Source: an uncultured Bdellovibrio sp. (GTDB lineage: Bacteria > Bdellovibrionota > Bdellovibrionia > Bdellovibrionales > Bdellovibrionaceae). From it: a DNA stretch of 7,655 nt. Shown here piece after piece: positions 1 through 5,637 of this stretch; the first letter of the stretch is position 1; the number at the start of each line of letters is the position of its first letter. The notes under the pieces are model-generated. The model worked only from the letters and a program-made list of their open reading frames with translations, was not told the DNA's origin and made no database searches. Location: assembly GCA_946482355.1 (NCBI GenBank), contig CAMLRE010000091.1:1-7655 (forward strand), read 5' to 3'. The position numbers and the translations under genes are program-made.

Positions 1-1
1 G

Positions 2-655
2 ATTTTAAGTTATGCTCAGCTTTTAGAGATGCAGGTTAACGCCGCACAAAAGGTAGAACCACCTTCGGCGGGACCAGAAAAACTTGAAAAGATTAAAAAC
101 TATAATTCTATGATTTTAGATGATACCCGAAGAGCTACTCGGATCATTAATGATTTACTGACTTTTGCCCGTCAGAAAGAAATTCAAACCGAAAGAGTTC
201 GTGTTGAAGAGTATCTTTCAAGCTTAAAAGAAAAACTGGCGCCGCAATGCCAGCAGAACGGTGTTCAGTTTACAACGGTTGTCGATAGTAGCTCTCTTAA
301 TGAAAAAATCTCTATAGATAAAGAACAGATTTATCAGGTGATTTACAATTTGGTTCAAAACGCCGTGCACGCTTTGGCTGAAACAAACACAGCGAATAAG
401 AAAATAGAACTTTCAGCAACGCTTAAAGATAATTCGATTTGTTTATCGCTCGAAGACAACGGCAGTGGCATTAAACCTGAGAACCTTGAAAAAATTTTTG
501 AACCTTTTTTCTCAACAAAGAAAATGGGTCAGGGTTCTGGTTTAGGGTTGGCGATCAGCTACGGCATTATGCAAATGCACGGTGGTCAGATTCAGGTTAA
601 ATCAACTGTAAACGTCGGTACCACTTTTACACTCGTGTTTCCAAGAGAAAAATAG
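2..655 (+). CDS. Sensor histidine kinase, C-terminal part (5' end outside window)
   Basis: This is the catalytic end of a two-component histidine kinase, which autophosphorylates a His and passes the phosphate to a receiver or HPt partner. The frame is open to the left edge and its first codons read ILSYAQLLE, the usual sequence just after the phosphorylated His in helix 1 of the dimerisation domain. The ATG at 29 is therefore internal and the phospho-His lies upstream of the window. Counting from the codon at position 2, helix 2 is at about 28-58, the N box (YNLVQNAVHAL) at 115-125, the G1 box DNGSGI at 152-157, the F box FEPFFSTK at 166-173 and the G2 box GQGSGLGLAI at 176-185. The ATP-binding domain is complete and nothing follows it. 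A phosphorelay protein begins 58 nt downstream and is a likely partner. The signal sensed cannot be told from this part. Confidence 0.93.
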   Translation: MLSYAQLLEMQVNAAQKVEPPSAGPEKLEKIKNYNSMILDDTRRATRIINDLLTFARQKEIQTERVRVEEYLSSLKEKLAPQCQQNGVQFTTVVDSSSLNEKISIDKEQIYQVIYNLVQNAVHALAETNTANKKIELSATLKDNSICLSLEDNGSGIKPENLEKIFEPFFSTKKMGQGSGLGLAISYGIMQMHGGQIQVKSTVNVGTTFTLVFPREK

Positions 656-672
656 GGCTTTTTCCCATTTTT
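648..672 (+). terminator. Weak candidate hairpin at the end of the kinase gene
   Basis: AAAAAT-(A)-GGG, a CTTTTT loop and CCC-ATTTTT can fold into a nine-pair stem with one bulged A, overlapping the kinase stop codon. The T run forms part of the stem and only three pairs are G-C. It could be a weak intrinsic terminator or simply AT-rich sequence. The next gene on the same strand starts 41 nt later. Confidence 0.3.
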
Positions 673-713
673 AACAATTTCGTCTCAAAGAGGGAAATAC
701 CGTTTACCTAACT

Positions 714-1949
714 GTGAAGAATTCTATAAACCTCGGTCGTCGCTATACTGATCTTTTAAGTTTCGCCGATAAAGTTGACATGACAACAGTACGTTCGTTC
801 TTACAAGATCAAGAAGTTTTAGAATATTTAGAAATTTTTCTCGACGAAGTTCGCAAGATAAACGTCGAATTTTCGAAGGCAGAAAAAGATCAAAAAATTT
901 CTTCTCTGCAGAATATCAGCCGCGTTATTCACTCTATTAAGGGAAGCTCGGGCAGTTGTGAGCTTAACTTTGCTCCGGTGATCTGCCACAACATTGAAGA
1001 AACTTTAATTAAAATCAAAGAGGGTGGCTTTACCGCTGAGCATGTCGAACTGACTTCGAATTTGTTGGCGCTGCTTGAAGATTACTTTGTAGCCAAAAAG
1101 AAAAACACCGAAGGTGAAGACGAAGACTTTGCTGTTCGTATGTATGCTCTTTTTGGAAAAGACAATAAAACTTCTCATCAGCCTTTGGCTGGCTTACGTG
1201 GTTTAGTCGTCGATGATTCTAAAATTATTGCTAAAAAAATTGTTGCAGCTCTGAGTGAAGAAGGTGTTTTCTGTTCCCAAGCCAGTAACGGGCTAGAAGC
1301 TTTAAACCGCTTAACTGATGAATATTTTGATTTCGTAGTTACGGGGCAAAATACAAAAAAAATAAACGGCTTTGAGCTCATTGAAATATTAAATATTTCA
1401 AAAGGCAAAAACCCAAACTTAAAAACTTGTCTTATTTCGTCAGATGAAAACTTAGCACCTCTTAAGAAAAGGGCTAATTTGGTTCTTCAAAAAAATTCTT
1501 CACTTACGCACAACCTAAATTCTTTTCTTTTAAGTGAATTTAAGGGCGCCTCAGGCAAACCAAAAAGTAAAAACTTTCAAAAAATTATGCTGGTTGACGA
1601 CGACCCCGTTATTCGTAAACTTTTGCACGTAGTTTTTCAAAAAGAAACCGGCTTACAGGTAGAAATTGTAGCCAGTGGAGCAGAGGCTTTAAATAAGGTT
1701 CAAACATTTTCTCCAGACGTTGTTGTCTTAGACTGGATGATGCCCGATTTTTCTGGGCCCGAAACTTTTAAAGCCTTAAAACTGCTGAAGCAATTAAAAG
1801 ACACTCGCTTTTTTTTCTTAACGGGTAAAACTCGCCCTGAAGAAATCATCGAACTCCAATCTCTTGGAGCCGATGGCATAATTGTTAAACCGTTTATACC
1901 GGACCGCCTTGTGCACACTCTTAAAGAAAAATATAGCGGCGCTGCTTAA
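714..1949 (+). CDS. Phosphorelay protein: HPt, degenerate receiver, intact receiver
   Basis: This 411-residue protein has no DNA-binding or enzymatic output domain, so it probably moves phosphate within a relay. An HPt domain (about 20-130) carries VIHSIKGSSGSCEL with phospho-His73. A first receiver (about 160-275) keeps the acidic pair D167/D168, but the residue expected to be the phosphoacceptor is Gly211 (VVTGQN where VVTDxN is usual). The following Met-Pro is also lost, although NGFEL is kept. A second receiver (about 290-408) is complete: D295/D296, phosphoacceptor D340 in VVVLDWMMP, T370 and K392 in VKPF. The GTG at 714 is the only standard start upstream of the domain. The nearest SD-like AGAGG ends about 20 nt before it, so the start is uncertain, and the ATG at 780 also lacks a ribosome site. 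The kinase gene just upstream is the likely phosphate donor. The 3' end overlaps the convergent gene by 4 bp. Confidence 0.92.
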   Translation: MKNSINLGRRYTDLLSFADKVDMTTVRSFLQDQEVLEYLEIFLDEVRKINVEFSKAEKDQKISSLQNISRVIHSIKGSSGSCELNFAPVICHNIEETLIKIKEGGFTAEHVELTSNLLALLEDYFVAKKKNTEGEDEDFAVRMYALFGKDNKTSHQPLAGLRGLVVDDSKIIAKKIVAALSEEGVFCSQASNGLEALNRLTDEYFDFVVTGQNTKKINGFELIEILNISKGKNPNLKTCLISSDENLAPLKKRANLVLQKNSSLTHNLNSFLLSEFKGASGKPKSKNFQKIMLVDDDPVIRKLLHVVFQKETGLQVEIVASGAEALNKVQTFSPDVVVLDWMMPDFSGPETFKALKLLKQLKDTRFFFLTGKTRPEEIIELQSLGADGIIVKPFIPDRLVHTLKEKYSGAA

Positions 1950-2443
1950 AAGTGGTATTTAAACCCGATACCTGCGTTGAATTCCAATTCTGTTTCGGGA
2001 ACTACCGCAATAATGGGAACGATTTGCAGATGAAAACTAAATCCCTGTGTTTCTGCCGGACGCCAATCTAAACCCACCGGCACGCGCACACCAAATCCGA
2101 CATCGCCATCGTCTTCACCATAATAACCATCATTATGACGATAGTGATCATCATTAGTAATTACGATAATTCCACCCACACCATAAAATAAACCCACATC
2201 ACCAAAATTAGGGCTTCTTAAAGGAGCATGAGTTTCAATTAAGTAATCACCATATATATGAGTAGCGTGATTATACGAAAATGAAACCCCGGCTTCGACT
2301 GCCGACGGGCCTCCAAGCCCATGGGTAAAATGAATATATGTAGGGCCACCTAAAGTTAAACCCACAGCATTTTGCGCTAAGGCCTTTGGAAGGCAAAGTA
2401 AAGTCACTGCTAAAGACATTACAACATAAAGAAAACGTAACAT
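1946..2443 (-). CDS. Small secreted outer-membrane beta-barrel protein (DUF3996/BAPKO_0422-like)
   Basis: The predicted 165-residue protein has a Sec signal peptide (MLRFLYVVMSLAVTLL core, ALA|Q cleavage near residue 23) and a mature part of alternating hydrophobic strands. It ends in FNAGIGFKYHF, with the terminal Phe typical of outer-membrane barrels recognised by BamA. The order of features, with VGLTLGGPTYIHF near the start, GDYLI, YGVGG, VRVPVGLDW and a closing GIGFKYHF, resembles the small barrel family DUF3996 first named in Borrelia. That assignment is from memory of the family pattern. Between two strands (residues about 97-114) lies a loop rich in His, Asp and Glu that could bind metal. 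The ATG at 2443 is chosen over the in-frame ATG at 2476 because GGAGG sits 9 nt upstream of it and the signal peptide then begins correctly. The function is unknown. Confidence 0.85.
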   Translation of the reverse strand: MLRFLYVVMSLAVTLLCLPKALAQNAVGLTLGGPTYIHFTHGLGGPSAVEAGVSFSYNHATHIYGDYLIETHAPLRSPNFGDVGLFYGVGGIIVITNDDHYRHNDGYYGEDDGDVGFGVRVPVGLDWRPAETQGFSFHLQIVPIIAVVPETELEFNAGIGFKYHF

Positions 2444-2452
2444 AGCTGAAAA

Positions 2453-2457
2453 CCTCC
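2453..2457 (-). promoter_or_regulatory. Ribosome binding site fixing the beta-barrel gene start
   Basis: On the minus strand this reads GGAGG, 9 nt before the ATG at 2443. It lies downstream of the alternative ATG at 2476, so it favours the shorter protein. Confidence 0.8.
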
Positions 2458-2540
2458 GTATTGTTTTCACAAACAAAATTCATTGAACTGTTATTAATCT
2501 TAAATAATTTCTAAGCTGAATAAAAATTCTTACCTAAAGA

Positions 2541-2555
2541 TTCTTAATTTAAGAA
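2541..2555. repeat. Perfect 7-1-7 inverted repeat, candidate operator
   Basis: TTCTTAA-T-TTAAGAA is a perfect palindrome with a single central base, the geometry of Fur/PerR-family boxes, though the bases do not match the classical PerR or Fur consensus. A further TTCTTA lies at 2527-2532. It is 98 bp from the beta-barrel start and almost 200 bp from ahpC, so it more likely serves the leftward gene, if it is functional. Confidence 0.35.
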
Positions 2556-2634
2556 GAAGTTTTAAAATAATGTGCAGCAGTTCGACATTTTTGCCCCAAA
2601 AGTCCAGAAAGTAATAAGGCTCAGCTTATGCGTT

Positions 2635-2679
2635 ATAGATTATATCTATTTTATTTCATTTGTCATAGATTTTACAGAT
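2635..2679. promoter_or_regulatory. Tandem OxyR-like operator upstream of ahpC
   Basis: ATAGATTATATCTAT at 2635-2649 matches all ten fixed positions of the OxyR motif ATAGnTnnnAnCTAT and is a 6-bp inverted repeat. A second copy, ATAGATTTTACAGAT at 2665-2679, matches eight of ten and abuts the predicted -35 element, where a LysR-type activator would contact polymerase. The two ATAG starts are 30 bp apart, compared with 22 bp in the full consensus. Control of ahpCF by OxyR is well known in other proteobacteria. That OxyR acts here is inferred, and no regulator gene is in the window. Confidence 0.5.
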
Positions 2680-2708
2680 TTGTACTGGCAGTATTAACTT
2701 AATATTAT
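2680..2708 (+). promoter_or_regulatory. Candidate sigma70-type promoter of ahpC
   Basis: TTGTAC (2680-2685) and TATTAT (2703-2708) are separated by exactly 17 nt. The -10 matches the consensus at 5 of 6 positions and the -35 at only 3 of 6, as expected for an activator-dependent promoter. The OxyR-like element ends at 2679. Transcription would start near 2715, giving a leader of about 37 nt. Confidence 0.45.
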
Positions 2709-2751
2709 TTATCCAGTTTTAAAACAACTGTAACAAACAAGGGAGGCCCAC

Positions 2752-3321
2752 GTGGCAGCAACATTAATTAATACAAAAGTAACTGACTTCAAAGTTCAGG
2801 CTTATCACAACAACAGCTTCAAAACTGTTTCAACTAACGACCTTAACGGCAAATGGTCTGTTTTCTTTTTCTACCCAGCAGACTTTACATTCGTTTGCCC
2901 AACAGAATTAGGCGATATGGCTGACAAATACGCTGAATTCCAAAAACTTGGCGTTGAAGTTTACTCTGTTTCTACAGACACTCACTTCACACACAAAGCA
3001 TGGCACGATACTTCTGAAACTATCAAAAAAATCAAATACCCAATGTTAGCAGACCCAACTGGTCACTTATCTCGCGCATTCGGTGTTTACATTGAAGAAG
3101 CTGGTATGGCTTACCGTGGTACTTTCTTAGTTAATCCAGAAGGTCAAATTAAGTTAGCAGAAGTAAACGATAACGGTATCGGTCGTAACGCTGATGAATT
3201 ACTTCGTAAAGTTCAAGCAGCTCAATTCGTAGCCGCTCACCCGAACGAAGTTTGCCCTGCTAAATGGACTCCAGGCGCAAAAACTTTAAAACCAGGTTTA
3301 GACCTAGTTGGTAAAATCTAG
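2752..3321 (+). CDS. ahpC: Alkyl hydroperoxide reductase subunit C (2-Cys peroxiredoxin)
   Basis: AhpC reduces hydrogen peroxide, organic hydroperoxides and peroxynitrite in the cytoplasm and is recycled by AhpF at the expense of NADH. The 189-residue protein has the family's usual length. The peroxidatic cysteine is C49 in FTFVCPTELGD, with T46 and R122 (YRGTF) completing the active site, and the resolving cysteine is C168 in EVCPAKW near the C-terminus. It ends in LDLVGKI, as enterobacterial AhpC does. The start is GTG at 2752: GGGAGG lies 5 nt upstream and the N-terminus LINTKVTDFKVQAY aligns with known AhpC. Codon choice is strongly restricted (Leu mostly TTA, Pro mostly CCA), suggesting high expression. 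OxyR-like sites and a promoter precede it, a hairpin follows it, and ahpF is 98 nt downstream. Confidence 0.98.
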   Translation: MAATLINTKVTDFKVQAYHNNSFKTVSTNDLNGKWSVFFFYPADFTFVCPTELGDMADKYAEFQKLGVEVYSVSTDTHFTHKAWHDTSETIKKIKYPMLADPTGHLSRAFGVYIEEAGMAYRGTFLVNPEGQIKLAEVNDNGIGRNADELLRKVQAAQFVAAHPNEVCPAKWTPGAKTLKPGLDLVGKI

Positions 3322-3340
3322 TTTTACTTATTCCTCTTAC

Positions 3341-3375
3341 GGGACCCACTAGATGTAGTGGGTTCCAGTTTTCTC
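3341..3375 (+). terminator. Intrinsic terminator or attenuator between ahpC and ahpF
   Basis: GGGACCCACTA (3341-3351), loop GATG and TAGTGGGTTCC (3356-3366) form an 11-pair stem with one G-U pair, followed by AGTTTTCTCTATCT. The T run is short and interrupted, so partial termination is more likely than a full stop. That would give more ahpC than ahpF mRNA. The hairpin would also protect the 3' end of an ahpC transcript. Confidence 0.7.
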
Positions 3376-3419
3376 TATCTTCTCTCGTCTTCTGGTTCTC
3401 GATCTAAAGGAGGTCTCTC

Positions 3420-4997
3420 ATGTTAGATGCCGATTTAAAAGAACAACTTAAAAGTGTATTTGCTAATTTAGAAAATCAAATTGATCTGGTTTACCAAAAC
3501 AGTACACACACAAACCAAAATGAACTTGTTGAAATGTTAACTGGAGTGGCTGAAACAAGCCCAAAAATTTCTGCAAAATTTGACCCTGCATCAGCAGCGG
3601 TTAATACAGCTCCACGTTTTACTATTCACAAAAACGGAAAGTCGACTGGCGTATTCTTTACAGGAATTCCCGGTGGACATGAATTTACATCTTTAATTTT
3701 AGGAATTTTAAACGCCGACGGAAAAGGAAAACTTCCCGACGCGATGATTTTACAACGTATTAAATCTTTACGTGGACCAATTCGCGTAAAAACTTATATG
3801 TCATTAGATTGCGAAAATTGTCCGGTAGTGGTTCAAGCATTAAACTTAATGGCCCTAAACCATGATGACTTTCACCATGAAACAATCGACGGAGCTTACG
3901 CCCAAGAAGAAATTTCAGCTTTAGGTATTCAAGGCGTACCAAGTGTTGTGGTCGACGGAAAAATGATTCATTCAGGTCGTGCGACTTTCGCTGAAATCAT
4001 GAAAGTTATCGAAGAGCAGTTTGGTATTGATGATTCAAAAGCCCAACTTTCAGGAGCTGATGCCAATTTGGGTGATTATGATGTTGTGGTTATCGGTGGC
4101 GGTCCTGCAGGAGCTTCGGCTGCAATCTACAGCGTACGTAAAGGTTTAAAAACAGCATTAATCGCTGAACGCTTCGGTGGACAAGTGCAAGATACTAAAG
4201 GTATCGAAAACTTAATCTCTGTGGTTTATACAGAAGGCCCACAATTAGCGGCACAGTTAAATCAGCACGTTTTAAGTTACCCTGTAAAATTATTAGAACA
4301 CCGCAGAGTTTCTAGAATCGATAAAGATGAAAATATCATTCATCTTGAAAGCGGCGAATTTTTAAAAGCCGGTTCTATTATTATTACAACGGGTGCTAAA
4401 TGGCGTGAGCTAAATATTCCTGGCGAAAAAGAATATTTAGGCCGCGGTGTTGCGTTTTGCCCGCACTGTGATGGCCCTTTCTATAAAGGTAAAAAAATTG
4501 CGGTGATCGGCGGTGGTAACTCTGGCGTTGAAGCGGCGATCGATTTAGCCGGCATCGTAAGTGAAGTTGTGTTATTTGAATATAACGACACGCTTAAAGC
4601 TGATGCGGTATTAGTTGAAAAACTAAAATCATTACCGAATGCAAAAATTATTACTTCGGCAAAAACCACACAGGTTATAGGTAATGGCCAACAAGTCACA
4701 GGGTTAGAATATTTAGACCGCAATACAAACACGACTGAAACAGAAACTTTAGAAGGCGTGTTTGTGCAAATCGGCTTATTGCCAAATAGCCAGTTTGCTA
4801 AAGATGTTGTTGAGACTAACAAGTTCGGTGAAATTGTAGTAGATAACAAAGGACGTACTTCGGCTAAAAACATTTATGCTGCCGGTGATGTGACAACAAC
4901 ACCGTTTAAGCAGATTGTCATTGCCATGGGCGAAGGAGCAAAGGCGGCGTTAACAGCGTTTGAAGATCGCATGTACGCACAAGCTCCTCATAACTAA
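3420..4997 (+). CDS. ahpF: Alkyl hydroperoxide reductase subunit F (flavoprotein disulfide reductase)
   Basis: AhpF passes electrons from NADH through FAD and two dithiol centres to AhpC. The 525 residues are close to the roughly 520 of other AhpF proteins. The N-terminal double thioredoxin-fold domain (about 1-200) holds the redox pair C131/C134 in SLDCENCPVVVQALNLMA. A short linker follows, then a thioredoxin-reductase-like part: FAD motif GGGPAG at 226-231, active-site C347/C350 in FCPHCDGPF, NAD(P) motif GGGNSG at 364-369 and the second FAD motif AAGDVTT at 487-493. All key residues are present. The start ATG is preceded at 6 nt by a near-perfect AAAGGAGGT site. A pyrimidine-rich leader and the hairpin separate it from ahpC. 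The TrhA-like gene starts 19 nt after its stop, probably in the same transcript. Confidence 0.98.
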   Translation: MLDADLKEQLKSVFANLENQIDLVYQNSTHTNQNELVEMLTGVAETSPKISAKFDPASAAVNTAPRFTIHKNGKSTGVFFTGIPGGHEFTSLILGILNADGKGKLPDAMILQRIKSLRGPIRVKTYMSLDCENCPVVVQALNLMALNHDDFHHETIDGAYAQEEISALGIQGVPSVVVDGKMIHSGRATFAEIMKVIEEQFGIDDSKAQLSGADANLGDYDVVVIGGGPAGASAAIYSVRKGLKTALIAERFGGQVQDTKGIENLISVVYTEGPQLAAQLNQHVLSYPVKLLEHRRVSRIDKDENIIHLESGEFLKAGSIIITTGAKWRELNIPGEKEYLGRGVAFCPHCDGPFYKGKKIAVIGGGNSGVEAAIDLAGIVSEVVLFEYNDTLKADAVLVEKLKSLPNAKIITSAKTTQVIGNGQQVTGLEYLDRNTNTTETETLEGVFVQIGLLPNSQFAKDVVETNKFGEIVVDNKGRTSAKNIYAAGDVTTTPFKQIVIAMGEGAKAALTAFEDRMYAQAPHN

Positions 4998-5006
4998 TTA
5001 GTCATC

Positions 5007-5019
5007 GAGGTTTTTTATT
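5007..5019 (+). promoter_or_regulatory. Ribosome site and AUU start of the hemolysin III-like gene
   Basis: GAGG at 5007-5010 is followed after six T residues by ATT at 5017-5019. This is ideal spacing for initiation in the only frame that gives a complete family N-terminus. No ATG or GTG exists in that frame between the upstream stop at 4999 and the family core. The only standard codon is TTG at 5062, which lacks a ribosome site. Confidence 0.6.
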
Positions 5020-5637
5020 TATCACGGCGAACGCTTTAACAGCATTTCTCATTTAGTTGGTTTGTTATTTGCGGTCGCCGGCGCCTCGGTGTTAATTACG
5101 TTAGCTTCTGTTCAAGGTGATTTACTTAAAATTGTAGGCTCCAGTATTTACGGGGCCATGTTGATTTTGTTGTACGGCATTTCAACCTTATATCACAGCA
5201 TTCCCAGCGCCAGACCGAAAGCCATTTTACAAAAATTAGATCATCTTTCTATTTATCTTTTTATTGCAGGTTCTTACACGCCCTTTACTTTAGTAACTCT
5301 TAAAGGAACTGTCGGGTGGTGGATTTTCGGAATTATCTGGAGCTTAGCCGCTATCGGTATGGTTTGCGAATTTACTGTCGCAAAAAAAACACGAATTCCT
5401 TCATTATTAATTTATCTGGGTATGGGTTGGTTAATTCTTTTTGCCTTTAAAGATTTAATGTCAGCTATGGCTACGCCGGGAATTGTTTTACTGGCTGTTG
5501 GCGGTTTGCTTTACACTGTTGGAGTTTATTTTTTCGTCTTAGATGAAAAGTATAAACACTTCCACGGGTATTGGCATTTGTTTGTCATGGGTGGAAGTGT
5601 CTTTCAATATTTCAGTATCGCGCTTTATTTGATCTGA
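5017..5637 (+). CDS. Hemolysin III / TrhA (PAQR-like) family integral membrane protein
   Basis: This is a polytopic membrane protein of the HlyIII/PAQR superfamily (seven predicted helices, inner membrane), whose relatives include TrhA, linked to membrane-fluidity homeostasis, and eukaryotic adiponectin-type receptors. From the ATT at 5017 it has 206 residues, normal for the family. Conserved motifs are E5-x2-N8-x3-H12 (YHGERFNSISH) before helix 1, S56-x3-H60 (STLYH), D75-H76 (LDHLSIY) and H183-x3-H187 (HFHGYWHLF). H60, H183 and H187 would be the metal ligands. Starting at TTG 5062 would remove the first motif and half of helix 1, so the AUU start with GAGG upstream is preferred. A sequencing error in the T6 run or at the start codon is the main alternative. 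It follows ahpF by 19 nt. Its last 13 bp overlap the convergent hydrolase gene. Haemolytic activity should not be assumed. Confidence 0.88.
   Translation: MYHGERFNSISHLVGLLFAVAGASVLITLASVQGDLLKIVGSSIYGAMLILLYGISTLYHSIPSARPKAILQKLDHLSIYLFIAGSYTPFTLVTLKGTVGWWIFGIIWSLAAIGMVCEFTVAKKTRIPSLLIYLGMGWLILFAFKDLMSAMATPGIVLLAVGGLLYTVGVYFFVLDEKYKHFHGYWHLFVMGGSVFQYFSIALYLI

Larger units (their letters stand above)
2444..2751. other. Divergent intergenic control region
   Basis: This 308-nt AT-rich stretch separates the beta-barrel gene (leftward) from ahpC (rightward). I see no convincing small ORF or RNA gene in it. It holds a 7-1-7 palindrome at 2541-2555, two OxyR-like elements at 2635-2649 and 2665-2679, and a likely ahpC promoter at 2680-2708. 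A promoter for the leftward gene must also lie here, but no candidate stands out. Confidence 0.8.

Noticed and set aside
29..655. ATG at 29 as a real gene start giving a short kinase
   Set aside because: The frame is open upstream and encodes the conserved residues following the phospho-His, so this is an internal Met of a gene cut by the window edge.
2444..2476. N-terminal extension of the beta-barrel protein from ATG 2476
   Set aside because: It puts charged residues before the signal peptide and has no ribosome site, whereas GGAGG precedes the ATG at 2443.
2633..2652. PerR box as an alternative reading of the ahpC operator
   Set aside because: Agreement with TTATAATnATTATAA breaks down in both arms, while the OxyR half-operator consensus is matched at every fixed position.
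4481..4873. Minus-strand open frame of 130 codons inside ahpF
   Set aside because: It is a shadow of the well-conserved ahpF reading frame, with no ribosome site and no recognisable product.
5011..5016. Frameshift in the T6 run explaining the missing ATG of the TrhA-like gene
   Set aside because: No out-of-frame ATG or GTG with a ribosome site lies nearby that a one-base shift would bring into frame. It remains possible but is less simple than an AUU start.
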